The notes: generated by a model from the letters alone, not told the origin. DNA of 64,000 bases from Bacteroidales bacterium (GCA_012837935.1 DUQG01000014.1:1-64000); one strand, 5' to 3'. Shown: positions 47,847 through 56,446, counted from the first letter of the stretch. Translations and numbers: made by a program.

Positions 47847-48172
47847 TTATATTAAAGCACTATTGTCTGATTAAAAACAAAATGTCGCAGCTACGCAGCT
47901 TTCTGTGGAATGAATGAATTTTAATGCTACCATAATGTCGCCACTACGTGGCTTTTAGGTGCGTAGCACCGATTCCCGATAACTATCGGGAGGTAGAAGT
48001 TGGCATAAATATTAAAAGTGAGCTGCGTAGCTGCGACATTTTCAAATAGTAGGCACACATAACAAAATATTATCGTAATAATCTAATAATAAGACAAGTA
48101 TATCTGTTTTCTGTATTTATAACAAACAATACCGAAATCAAGAACCCAAAAAACTAAATTTATTTTTGAATA
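47847..48172. repeat. Family C repeat (47881-48040) between batA and batB
   Basis: A 160-bp element has perfect 20-bp terminal inverted repeats, AATGTCGCAGCTACGCAGCT and its exact complement ending at 48040. Inside are GCCACTACGTGGC, GTGCGTAGCAC and CCCGATAACTATCGGG stems. The rest of the gap to 48172 is AT-rich and I see nothing clear in it. The element splits genes that normally lie close together. Confidence 0.85.
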
Positions 48173-49204
48173 ATGTTTAGATTTGTACATCCCGAATATT
48201 TTTTCTTGCTAATTCCGCTGTTGGCATTGGTGGGATTATTTATTCGTACACAATATTTAAGAAAGAAACGGACAAAGTTTTGGGGAAATCCTGAGACTTT
48301 GGCGCCGCTGATGCCGAATGTTTCTTACGTGAGACCGCCGTTGAAATTTTACCTGCAATTGCTTGCCATGATATTGCTGGTAATTGTTTTGGCGCAGCCA
48401 CAATTTGGTTCCAAAGAGGAAACGGTAAAGAAAAACGGCATCGAAGTGATGATTGCGTTGGACGTTTCCAACTCTATGCTGGCACAAGATATTCAGCCAT
48501 CCCGATTGCAGAAAGCGAAACAAATTCTCTCGCAATTGATTGACAGAATGGAAGATGATAGGGTTGGTTTGGTGGTTTTTGCAGGTGATGCGTACGTGCA
48601 ACTGCCGATTACGTCAGATTACAGCGGAGCGAAACTTTTTCTTTCGACGATTAACACGGGAATGGTGCCTTTTCAGGGAACTTCCATCGGTTCAGCGATT
48701 GATTTGAGTATCAAATCTTTCGGCGAGAAAAAATCAAATGCAGGACGAGCAATCATTGTAATTACCGACGGAGAAAACCACGAAGATGATGCTGTGGCTG
48801 CTGCCAAATTAGCGTCTAAAAATGGCATTCAAGTGCACGTGATCGGTATGGGTTCCACGGATGGCGGACCAATTCCTATCGGCGGCACGGCAAGTTTTAA
48901 GCGAGACCGTGACGGGAATGTGGTGGTTACAAAGTTAAATGAGCAGATGTGTTCGAGTATTGCGCAGGCAGGAGGCGGACTTTACGTGAGAGCCGACAAT
49001 ACGGATGCCGCACTCAAAAATGTAAGCAAACAGCTTGATAATCTGGCAACTGCCGAAACAGAACAGAAAGTTTTTTCACAGTACAACGAACAGTTTCAGT
49101 CTTTCGCAATTATTGCACTGCTGTTGATGATTTGTGAGTTTTTGATTTTCTCAAGAAAAAACAAATGGTTTAATCGCATTAAAATTTTTGATGTAAAAGA
49201 ATGA
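48173..49204 (+). CDS. batB: BatB, VWA-domain membrane protein
   Basis: This 343-residue protein has the same layout as BatA, with N-terminal helices (YFFLLIPLLALVGLFI; FYLQLLAMILLVIVLAQP), a VWA domain with an intact metal site (LDVSNSMLAQD, GTSIGSAIDL, ITDGENHEDD) and a C-terminal helix (FAIIALLLMICEFLIF). It overlaps batC by 4 nt. Confidence 0.93.
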   Translation: MFRFVHPEYFFLLIPLLALVGLFIRTQYLRKKRTKFWGNPETLAPLMPNVSYVRPPLKFYLQLLAMILLVIVLAQPQFGSKEETVKKNGIEVMIALDVSNSMLAQDIQPSRLQKAKQILSQLIDRMEDDRVGLVVFAGDAYVQLPITSDYSGAKLFLSTINTGMVPFQGTSIGSAIDLSIKSFGEKKSNAGRAIIVITDGENHEDDAVAAAKLASKNGIQVHVIGMGSTDGGPIPIGGTASFKRDRDGNVVVTKLNEQMCSSIAQAGGGLYVRADNTDAALKNVSKQLDNLATAETEQKVFSQYNEQFQSFAIIALLLMICEFLIFSRKNKWFNRIKIFDVKE

Positions 49205-49878
49205 AGTTAATACGCTATATATTATTGGTTTCGTTGTTGATGCCTTTGTCCCTTTTTGCACAGAAAGAGGGCGATGACTTGCGTGTGGGGAATAAGCATT
49301 ATAAAAATGAAAAATATACTGAAGCCGAAATCGAGTATCGGAAGGCATTGCAGAAAAATGATAAGTCGTTTGAGGCGAACTACAATTTAGCCAACGCATT
49401 TTTCAAGCAAGGCAAGTACGATCAGGCTTTTGAATATTATAAAAAAGCACTTCCGCTGGCTACCGATAAGAAAAAACTGGCTTATGAATTTCACAATATC
49501 GGTAATACGCTGATGGCAGGGAATAAAATTCAAGAGGCGATAGAGGCTTATAAAATGGCTTTGAAGAACAATCCGAAAGATAATGAAACACGCTATAATT
49601 TGGCTTATGCGCAGGCGCAGTTGAAAAAACAGCAAAATCAGAACGATTCGGGTGGACAAAATAAAGATAATCAGCAACAACCCGACGAGCAAAAACAACC
49701 GGAACAGAAACCAGACGAGCAAAGCAAAAACGAACAACCGCAGCCGCAGCAACCCCAAATGTCAAAAGAAAATGCTCAGCAGATTTTGCAGGCATTAGAA
49801 CAAGACGAAAAAGAGACACAAGAAAAAGCTAAAAATGCACAAAGAAAAGCAGTAAGAAAAGCGGAGAAGGACTGGTAA
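49201..49878 (+). CDS. batC: BatC, TPR protein
   Basis: The 225-residue protein has a signal peptide (MKLIRYILLVSLLMPLSLFA), three or so TPR hairpins (NKHYKNEKYTEAEIEYRKAL, YNLANAFFKQGKYDQAFEYY, IGNTLMAGNKIQEAIEAYKM) and a low-complexity Gln/Pro/Asp-rich tail (residues ~140-200), ending in a basic segment. BatC is thought to gather periplasmic partners for the VWA proteins. It is followed by the longest GAGTTTC microrepeat tract of the window. Confidence 0.9.
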   Translation: MKLIRYILLVSLLMPLSLFAQKEGDDLRVGNKHYKNEKYTEAEIEYRKALQKNDKSFEANYNLANAFFKQGKYDQAFEYYKKALPLATDKKKLAYEFHNIGNTLMAGNKIQEAIEAYKMALKNNPKDNETRYNLAYAQAQLKKQQNQNDSGGQNKDNQQQPDEQKQPEQKPDEQSKNEQPQPQQPQMSKENAQQILQALEQDEKETQEKAKNAQRKAVRKAEKDW

Positions 49879-50098
49879 CTTCGAGTTCCGAGTTTCGAGT
49901 TCCGAGTTTCGAGTTCCGAGTTCCGAGTTTCGAGTTTCGAGTTTCAGGTTCCAAGTTTTGAGTTTCACGTTTCGCGTTTCACGTTTCGCGTTTCACGTTT
50001 CGCGTTTCACCTACTGGCATATAACTTATAAACTTAAAAACAACTAAATGTCTGAACAACTTCGTGCTTCGTGCTTCAAGCTTCCAACTTTATATAAA
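49879..50098. repeat. Degenerate GAGTTTC microrepeat tract between batC and batD
   Basis: About 130 bp after batC consist of 7-8-bp words, mostly CGAGTTC and CGAGTTTC and then CACGTTTCGCGTTT, with scattered substitutions. Related tracts flank the element at 11943-15889. The remaining bases carry words such as TTCGTGCTTC that extend the batD frame upstream to 50048, but the true start is 50099. Confidence 0.8.
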
Positions 50099-51922
50099 AT
50101 GAAACAAAAATTTCTTATATTATTATCTCTATTTGGTGTAATTTTCTCGTGGAATATTGCCGCTCAGAGTGATGTGAAATTTACTGCATCGGCTCCGGCG
50201 GTGGTGTATCAAGACACGCCGTTTCAGTTGGTGTATTCCATTAATACGGCTGCTAAGGATTTGCAGGCGCCTGATTTTCAGGTTTTTGAGATTTTGGCAG
50301 GTCCTTACGAAAGCAGAAGTTCTTACACGCAAATTGTGAACGGACAACGTACAAGTTCGACAAATCTTTCCTACACATTTACCCTGATGCCGAATAAAAC
50401 GGGTAACTTCAAAGTTCCGGGTGCATCGATTATGGTGGATGGTAAGCGAGTGCGTTCCAACGACTTGATTATTAAGGTGGAAAGTGCGGATAAGAGTTCG
50501 CAGGCGCAGCAACAATCGGCTCAAAGCGGCGGTTCCACCCAACGAGTAACGAGCGAAAGTATCTTTGTTCGTCCCATTGTTTCCAAAACAAATGTATATG
50601 AGCAGGAAGCCATTACGATTACCTACAAACTCTATACACTGCTGGATGTGGCGCAGTTTACGGGTGTGAAGTTGCCGGATTTCAACGGTTTTCTGAAACA
50701 AGATATTGAGCAGTCGCAAAACAAGCAACTTTCGGCTGAAACCTACAAAGGCAGAAGTTACGGAACCGTGGTTTTGTATCAGGCAATTCTTTTTCCGCAA
50801 CATACAGGCGAACTTGAAATCGGAAAAGCTCAATTTACGGCATTGCTGCGCCTGAAAAACAAAGCGCAGGTACGCAGTATTTTCGATGACTTTTTTGACA
50901 GTTATACCAATGTGGAGAAAACGTTGACAGCACCGGCTGTGCGGATTAAAGTAAACGAACTTCCGATTGACGGGAAACCGGCATCGTTTTCGGGTGCGGT
51001 GGGGAATTTTAATTTGACTACTTCGCTTAGTGCCGGCAATCTGAAAGCCAACGAAGCTGCCACTATCAAGGTGGTTATTTCCGGTGTCGGGAATATGAAG
51101 TTGCTGAGAAATCCGGATATTCAGTTCCCCGACGGCATTGAAGTCTATGACCCCAAAGTAGAAAATCAGTTTAACACCGTTTCGGGTGGCGTTTCTGGCA
51201 CCAAAACCATTGAGTATCTGTTTATTCCGCGCCGTTCCGGCAAATACGATATTCCTTCGGCAGAATTGTCCTATTTCGACCTGAATAATAAAACCTACCG
51301 CACGTTGCGCACACCGGCGTACAAGCTGAACGTGCAACCCGGAGAAGGCGGCGAAACGGTGGTTGAAAACTACACGGGAAAAGAAGAGGTAAAACCCATT
51401 AACAGGGATATTCGCCATATTTATACCGGAAATATAAAACTGAAACAAGAAAATCGTCCGATTTTTGGCAGTTTCCTGTTTTGGATGATGTTTGTGGTGC
51501 CGCTGATTGTGGCTGCTATTCTCTTTGTCTATTTCCGAAAACAGATGAAAGAAAATGCCGATATTGCGCTTGTAAAAACGAAAAAGGCAAATAAAGTGGC
51601 TTTGAAACGACTGAAACAGGCTCAGAAATTCCTGGAAGAAGGCAAAAAAGAGAGTTTCTACGAAGAAATTATGAAGTCTGTTTGGATGTATATTTCCGAC
51701 AAGCTTTCTATTCCGGTTGCCGAACTGAACAAGGATAACGTGCAGAGTAAAATGATGCAGCAAGGTATTGATGAAGAGTTGATTGGGAAGTTTAAGCAGA
51801 TTTTGGATACTTGCGAATTTGCAAGTTACGCACCGAATACGGGACAGCTTGAAATGGGTAATTTATATCAAGATGCGATTGATGCAATCACGCTTGTAGA
51901 AGATTTTTATAAAAAGAAATAG
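50099..51922 (+). CDS. batD: BatD, large membrane protein of the aerotolerance operon
   Basis: Starting at ATG 50099 (MKQKFLILLSLFGVIFSWNI, signal peptide), the protein has 607 residues. It has a large periplasmic region of beta-sandwich-like repeats (DTPFQLVYSINTAAKDLQAP, QEAITITYKLYTLLDVAQFT), a transmembrane helix near residue 460 (FWMMFVVPLIVAAILFVYFR) and a cytoplasmic helical tail. This is standard BatD architecture and size. Confidence 0.92.
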   Translation: MKQKFLILLSLFGVIFSWNIAAQSDVKFTASAPAVVYQDTPFQLVYSINTAAKDLQAPDFQVFEILAGPYESRSSYTQIVNGQRTSSTNLSYTFTLMPNKTGNFKVPGASIMVDGKRVRSNDLIIKVESADKSSQAQQQSAQSGGSTQRVTSESIFVRPIVSKTNVYEQEAITITYKLYTLLDVAQFTGVKLPDFNGFLKQDIEQSQNKQLSAETYKGRSYGTVVLYQAILFPQHTGELEIGKAQFTALLRLKNKAQVRSIFDDFFDSYTNVEKTLTAPAVRIKVNELPIDGKPASFSGAVGNFNLTTSLSAGNLKANEAATIKVVISGVGNMKLLRNPDIQFPDGIEVYDPKVENQFNTVSGGVSGTKTIEYLFIPRRSGKYDIPSAELSYFDLNNKTYRTLRTPAYKLNVQPGEGGETVVENYTGKEEVKPINRDIRHIYTGNIKLKQENRPIFGSFLFWMMFVVPLIVAAILFVYFRKQMKENADIALVKTKKANKVALKRLKQAQKFLEEGKKESFYEEIMKSVWMYISDKLSIPVAELNKDNVQSKMMQQGIDEELIGKFKQILDTCEFASYAPNTGQLEMGNLYQDAIDAITLVEDFYKKK

Positions 51923-52392
51923 ACATATAATTTTTTTGACACAATATTTTTTGATTTTGACACATAGTTTTTTTAGTCTATTTTAGACCATACAAGTTTA
52001 AATAATTGTTGATTAGATAAAAGGTTGTCCGTAGGACAAAGCCGTAAATAACCCGCCAAAGGACGGGCAGGCACCCCAGATTTATCTGGGGGATAATACG
52101 TGCAAATGAAACGGAACTCTGTAGGAGTTCTCTACGACATAAATAATCGGTGGAAAACCCTTACAGGGTTTATATTTCTCTTTACATTTCTTTCCCCCAA
52201 TTAAAATTGGGGGTTATGCAAAGGGAACTTCTACGAAGTTCAAAAAGCAACTATGCTAATAGCGAAAACACTTTAACAGTTTTAGAAATTAAATGTTTAA
52301 AGTAATATCCTGCCTATGGCAGGCAGGATTGTGTCAAATATAATTCTACAAGTCGTATCAGATTAAATGTGTTTATACATAAAAAGAAATAG
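51923..52392. repeat. Intergenic gap with a family A repeat (52024-52251) inside the bat operon
   Basis: The family A copy is in reverse orientation: TTGTCCGTAGGACAA, CCCGCCAAAGGACGGGCAGG, CCCCAGATTTATCTGGGG, GGAACTCTGTAGGAGTTC, CCCTTACAGGG, CCCCCAATTAAAATTGGGGG and GAACTTCTACGAAGTTC. It lacks the outer terminal repeats. A CCTGCCTATGGCAGGCAGG stem follows at 52309-52327. It separates batE from batD by 470 bp; whether batE has its own promoter is unclear. Confidence 0.8.
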
Positions 52393-53160
52393 ATGATGAA
52401 ACTGAAATATATACTTACTTGCCTGCTGTTTGTGTGGCTCTATCCCGCTTTTGCTCAGCAGGATAGCGTAGCAACAGGAAATGTTGAGAAGGCGAACCAA
52501 CTTTACTCGCAAGGTCAGTTTAGCGATGCTGCCAAACTTTACGAAGAAGAGCTGAAAAAAGGTGTGTCGCCGCATATTTACTACAATTTGGGCAACAGCT
52601 ACTACAAAACAGGCGAGATTGGTTTAGCCATTCTTAACTACGAACGTGCTTTGCGCTTAGACCCGCGTTATCGGAATGCACGTTACAACCTTAGCATTGC
52701 GCAAGATAAAGTAGTGGACAGCGTGGATGCTACGCCGGCTTTTTGGATAAAAAGAATAACCCGCTCGTTTATAGGTTTTTACAGTTCAAACAGTTGGGCG
52801 GTAGTTAGTTTTCTCTTTTTCCTTTTGATGTTGGTGTCGTTTTTCGTGTTTGCCTTTTCACAAATTCGTAAACGGAGAAAAATTGGTTTCTATATAATGA
52901 TAATTTCGGGAGTTGTATTTGTTTTCTCGTTTGTTTTTTCAGGAATTAGAAAAGACCAATTTGTAAAACACAACGAAGCTATCATTCTCAATGCCACCGT
53001 GATAGTAAAAAGTTCGCCGGATAAAAACGGTTCAGACCTGTTCCAATTGCACGAAGGCAGCAAAGTAACCGTTAAATCGACACTTTCAGGCTGGTCTGAA
53101 ATCGAATTTGAAAATGGCGCTATCGGTTGGGTGGAAGAGAGTACCATTGCGAGGATATAA
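52393..53160 (+). CDS. batE: BatE, TPR and SH3-like membrane protein
   Basis: This 255-residue protein has a signal peptide (MMKLKYILTCLLFVWLYPAF), two TPR hairpins (QLYSQGQFSDAAKLYEEEL, YNLGNSYYKTGEIGLAILNY), two transmembrane helices (WAVVSFLFFLLMLVSFFVFA; FYIMIISGVVFVFSFVF) and a C-terminal bacterial SH3-like domain (VIVKSSPDKNGSDLFQLHEG, GAIGWVEESTIARI). It is the last bat gene. Confidence 0.92.
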   Translation: MMKLKYILTCLLFVWLYPAFAQQDSVATGNVEKANQLYSQGQFSDAAKLYEEELKKGVSPHIYYNLGNSYYKTGEIGLAILNYERALRLDPRYRNARYNLSIAQDKVVDSVDATPAFWIKRITRSFIGFYSSNSWAVVSFLFFLLMLVSFFVFAFSQIRKRRKIGFYIMIISGVVFVFSFVFSGIRKDQFVKHNEAIILNATVIVKSSPDKNGSDLFQLHEGSKVTVKSTLSGWSEIEFENGAIGWVEESTIARI

Positions 53161-53297
53161 TTTTTTTGATAGATTTGTGGGGGCAGTTACAATAAGTAGT
53201 AGTTAAGCAACTTTGCAGATTAGAATATAGAATTTGCAAATTACAAGAGAACACCATCACTAAAAAATGGAGATATAAACTAAAAGAAATTGATAAT

Positions 53298-53642
53298 ATG
53301 ACAGACGTTATTTGTAAACATTGCGGAATGCAATTCAGAGATTTAAGAACATTAGTGAGCAACTTTTGCTCAAAAAGTCCTACTAAAAAACACGAAGCAT
53401 TTGAGGGATGTGTTCAAACAGAGTATATTTGCGAGTGTTGTGGAATGAAATTTAGAGATTTGAGAACTCTACTATCTAACTTTTGTTCGCAAAGTTCAAC
53501 AAAAAAACATATTCCATTTGAAGGCGGTGTCAAGTCAGAATATCAATGCAAATACTGTGGACAAAAATTCAAAGACTTACGAACTCTACTTGCAAATTTT
53601 TGCTCTAAAAGTCCTTCTAAAACACATAAACCTTTAAGATAA
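53298..53642 (+). CDS. Triple zinc-knuckle protein, first gene of a three-gene cassette
   Basis: The 114-residue protein consists of three near-identical 39-residue units. Each has C-x2-C-x14-C-x7-H (Cys6, 9, 24, His32; Cys45, 48, 63, His71; Cys84, 87, 102, His110), with the shared core CGxxFxDLRTLLSNFCSKS between. The spacing is perfect in all three, so each should bind zinc. Related CxxC-x(n)-C-x7-H units occur in uncharacterised proteins of Bacteroidota and Proteobacteria; I know no function. Nucleic-acid or protein binding is plausible. Its stop is 7 bp from the membrane-protein gene. Confidence 0.8.
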   Translation: MTDVICKHCGMQFRDLRTLVSNFCSKSPTKKHEAFEGCVQTEYICECCGMKFRDLRTLLSNFCSQSSTKKHIPFEGGVKSEYQCKYCGQKFKDLRTLLANFCSKSPSKTHKPLR

Positions 53643-53649
53643 TTGATAG

Positions 53650-54624
53650 ATGAAGAAGAAATTTGTTGCAATAAGCGTTATTTTTGGTTTTTTTGTATTT
53701 ATTGGTATTGCTGTTATTACAAAATTATTCAGTACAGGGGATTTACCAATACAGATTACAGGTGCATTACTTGAATCGGTAGTTACGGCTCTCATAACAT
53801 ATTTTTTATTAACCGGGCAAACTACACAAGAAGAAAATAAAGAACGAAATGTAAAAGTCTTTGAGAAGAAAACGGAGAATTTTAATAATTTTATTGAGCA
53901 GCTTTGGACTGTTTGGGATGACCGTAGCATTTCACTCGAAGAACTTAATGACTTACTTAAACTTGTGTCAAAAGACATAATCCCATTCGCAAAACCAGAA
54001 AATTCTTCTGCAATTTTATTTGAGTTAAATAAAATAGCAGAAGTTTCTATTTCTTCTAATAATGAAAATAGTGTTACAAAAAAAATACAACAGAGTATTT
54101 TTAGTATTATCAATGTTCTGTCAAAAGAAATTGGACTTGGTGGAGAGATTAATGAAGAAATTAATAAAGAATTTGATTCATTAGAAAATAGAATTTTACC
54201 TTTTTTAAATAAGAAAAGCTACATTAACCAATTAAAAGAACTTGTTAAAAGTAAATCAATGAATATGCTTTCTGATTTTGAGATGGATGATGATAGTGTT
54301 TTATGGTGGAAAATTGGAAAAAATACAGGAGTTTGGTTGCGAGTTGGAGATATTTATAAAAATGGGACTATTTTCATTTCATTTTGGTCGGAATTTTATG
54401 AAAATCGTAAATATCAGCCATATCGTTATGCTCAGAAAGGCGAATGGAAAGATTGGTTAAAAAATGAGTACAAAGGAGTTGAATTATTGGATTATAACGA
54501 CTTACGACAAGGAAATATTGTGGCGGGTGAGAAAATTGAAGAATTAGCCAATAAAATTGTTGAATTTTACAATACCACAAAAATTGATGGTAAAACCATT
54601 GACGAAATAATAGAGGTGGTCTAA
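53650..54624 (+). CDS. Two-helix membrane protein with a large cytoplasmic part, hypothetical
   Basis: The 324-residue protein has transmembrane segments near residues 5-25 (FVAISVIFGFFVFIGIAVIT) and 36-57 (IQITGALLESVVTALITYFL), then a conserved-looking TGQTTQEENKERNVKVFEKK motif and a coiled, acidic helical region to ~200. A distinct C-terminal domain follows (SVLWWKIGKNTGVWLRVGDI, WSEFYENRKYQPYRYAQKG). I recognise the KERNVKVFEKK type of motif from uncharacterised membrane proteins but no function. It lies between the zinc-knuckle gene (7 bp) and the glycosylase-like gene (1 bp), so all three are almost certainly one operon. AT content is higher than in the flanking bat and manA genes. Confidence 0.7.
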   Translation: MKKKFVAISVIFGFFVFIGIAVITKLFSTGDLPIQITGALLESVVTALITYFLLTGQTTQEENKERNVKVFEKKTENFNNFIEQLWTVWDDRSISLEELNDLLKLVSKDIIPFAKPENSSAILFELNKIAEVSISSNNENSVTKKIQQSIFSIINVLSKEIGLGGEINEEINKEFDSLENRILPFLNKKSYINQLKELVKSKSMNMLSDFEMDDDSVLWWKIGKNTGVWLRVGDIYKNGTIFISFWSEFYENRKYQPYRYAQKGEWKDWLKNEYKGVELLDYNDLRQGNIVAGEKIEELANKIVEFYNTTKIDGKTIDEIIEVV

Positions 54625-54625
54625 A

Positions 54626-55315
54626 ATGAGTGAATTAGAAAAATTAAAAGAAAAATGTAATTTGATTTCAGAGCAAATCAAACAAATTGGTATAAAAAAT
54701 AATAGTCATTTTGTCATTGACGGTGTTATTGATGTAGAAAAATATCTTAATGCGAAATATCGCATTTTATGGATACTTAAAGAGGCTAATTCGGAAAATG
54801 ACTCTTGGAGTTATCTTGAAAACTTTAAAAATAAAGAATGGCTTTATAGATGTGGAAAAAGCATCTTGACATTAAAAAGAATAATTTACACAACTTACGG
54901 AATTTTAAGAGACTGTCAGTGGCATGAAATTCCAGATGCAAGTAATGAGAAATCTTTTGAGCCATTACAAGAAATAGCTATAATCAATATTAAGAAAATT
55001 CCCGGTGGAAGTACTTCTAATCCTACTATTATACAGAGTGCTTACTATGAAAATCGAGAATTATTAAAACTGCAAATTGAAACATATAACCCTGATATTA
55101 TAATATTTGGAAACACGATGCAGTTTTTCAATAAATCAGACTTTTATGGTTTTGAAAATACAGAAAAACAAATAACAGAATACGGGAATCATTATTATGC
55201 CACTAACGAGAAACTATATATTCATACTTGGCATCCTGCGGTTAGAGGAGCTGGATTTACAGATGAAGATTATGTTACGGACATTATTTCTATTGTAAGG
55301 TGTTGGAAAAAATAG
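54626..55315 (+). CDS. Uracil-DNA-glycosylase-like superfamily protein, uncharacterised
   Basis: The 229-residue protein shows the pattern of the UDG-like fold: an early strand RILWILKEAN (46-55) at the position of UDG motif A, IINIKKIPGG (119-128), PDIIIFGNT (156-164) and HPAVRG (203-208), which recalls the HPS motif. It lacks the canonical GQDPYH sequence and the aspartate of active UDGs, so it may bind rather than excise bases, or act on another base or nucleotide. Assignment rests on motif order only. It is the last gene of the cassette; the gap to manA has no hairpin repeat. Confidence 0.6.
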   Translation: MSELEKLKEKCNLISEQIKQIGIKNNSHFVIDGVIDVEKYLNAKYRILWILKEANSENDSWSYLENFKNKEWLYRCGKSILTLKRIIYTTYGILRDCQWHEIPDASNEKSFEPLQEIAIINIKKIPGGSTSNPTIIQSAYYENRELLKLQIETYNPDIIIFGNTMQFFNKSDFYGFENTEKQITEYGNHYYATNEKLYIHTWHPAVRGAGFTDEDYVTDIISIVRCWKK

Positions 55316-55442
55316 CACGCAAATCTATTACTATGCTTAATAACACAAGTATTAGTGTTTGAGTAATAAAAATGATATTCAGATTTAATAGAACTTTACA
55401 ATTCGTAAACATTTTTTAATCAACCCTATAAAACCAAATACC

Positions 55443-56414
55443 ATGTATCCAATTAAATTTATTCCCATCGTCAAAGATAAAATTTGGGGTGGAAAGCGTT
55501 TAGAAAAGAAGTTTGGAAAGAATCCCGGTAAATTGCCGAATATCGGCGAGAGTTGGGAGTTGTCCGGCGTTCCCGGCGATGTGTCGGTAATAGAGAACGG
55601 CTATCTGGCTGGCAAAACGCTGAACGAAGCTATCTCGATGTTTAAAGAGCAGCTTGTTGGAAAACGAGTTTATGCCAAATCGGGCGAAAATTTCCCCTTG
55701 CTTTTCAAACTGATTGATGCGAACGATGACCTTTCTATTCAGGTGCATCCGAATGATGAAATTGCTATGAAACGCCACAACTCACTTGGTAAAACTGAAA
55801 TGTGGTATGTGCTGGATTCTGAAAAAGATGCCTATCTGATTATCGGTTTCAAAAAGAACACAACCAAAAAAGAATATTTGGCGGCTTTGGAAAAAGGCGA
55901 AGTAGAAGACCTGCTGCAGAAAGTTCCCGTGCAAGCCGGAGATGTGTTCTTTATTCCTGCTGGATTGGTTCACGCCATCGGAAAAGGCGCATTGATAGCT
56001 GAAATCCAACAATCAAGCGATATTACCTATCGTATTTTTGATTTTAATAGAAAAGATGCTGAAGGTAACGAACGCGAACTGCATACAGAGCAGGCTTTGG
56101 ATGTAATCGATTTCAAAGCATCCAAAAAACCGAAAACAGAATACAAACCGCGTAAAAACGAAGAGGTAGAATTGGCATCGTGTGAGTATTTTACCACCAA
56201 TCTGCTGGAAATGGACAAACCAAAACATTTCCACTACGGACATATGGAGACTTTCGTTGTGTATATGTGCTTGGAAGGAACGGTGGAGATTGCCGGCGGC
56301 ACTTCCAAAGTAATGGTAACCAAAGGTGACACCGTGCTTATTCCGGCAAATATGAAGGATTTTACCATCACACCTAAAAGTACGGCGAAATTGCTTGAAG
56401 TTTCCATAGATTAA
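55443..56414 (+). CDS. manA: Mannose-6-phosphate isomerase, class I
   Basis: ManA interconverts fructose-6-phosphate and mannose-6-phosphate and feeds GDP-mannose synthesis. The 323-residue protein has the zinc/active-site motif LSIQVHPND, TEMWYVLDSE, PAGLVHAIGKG and EIQQSSDITYRIFDFNR. The start MYPIKFIPIVKDKIWGG is the family standard. It is followed by a strong terminator. Confidence 0.95.
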   Translation: MYPIKFIPIVKDKIWGGKRLEKKFGKNPGKLPNIGESWELSGVPGDVSVIENGYLAGKTLNEAISMFKEQLVGKRVYAKSGENFPLLFKLIDANDDLSIQVHPNDEIAMKRHNSLGKTEMWYVLDSEKDAYLIIGFKKNTTKKEYLAALEKGEVEDLLQKVPVQAGDVFFIPAGLVHAIGKGALIAEIQQSSDITYRIFDFNRKDAEGNERELHTEQALDVIDFKASKKPKTEYKPRKNEEVELASCEYFTTNLLEMDKPKHFHYGHMETFVVYMCLEGTVEIAGGTSKVMVTKGDTVLIPANMKDFTITPKSTAKLLEVSID

Positions 56415-56446
56415 AAATTTTTCAAACGGACAAAAATATATTTTTG

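Noticed and set aside
50129-51763. 544-codon open frame on the minus strand opposite batD
   Set aside because: It is the shadow of a clear BatD gene; composition is His/Arg/Phe-rich with no domain, signal peptide or promoter.
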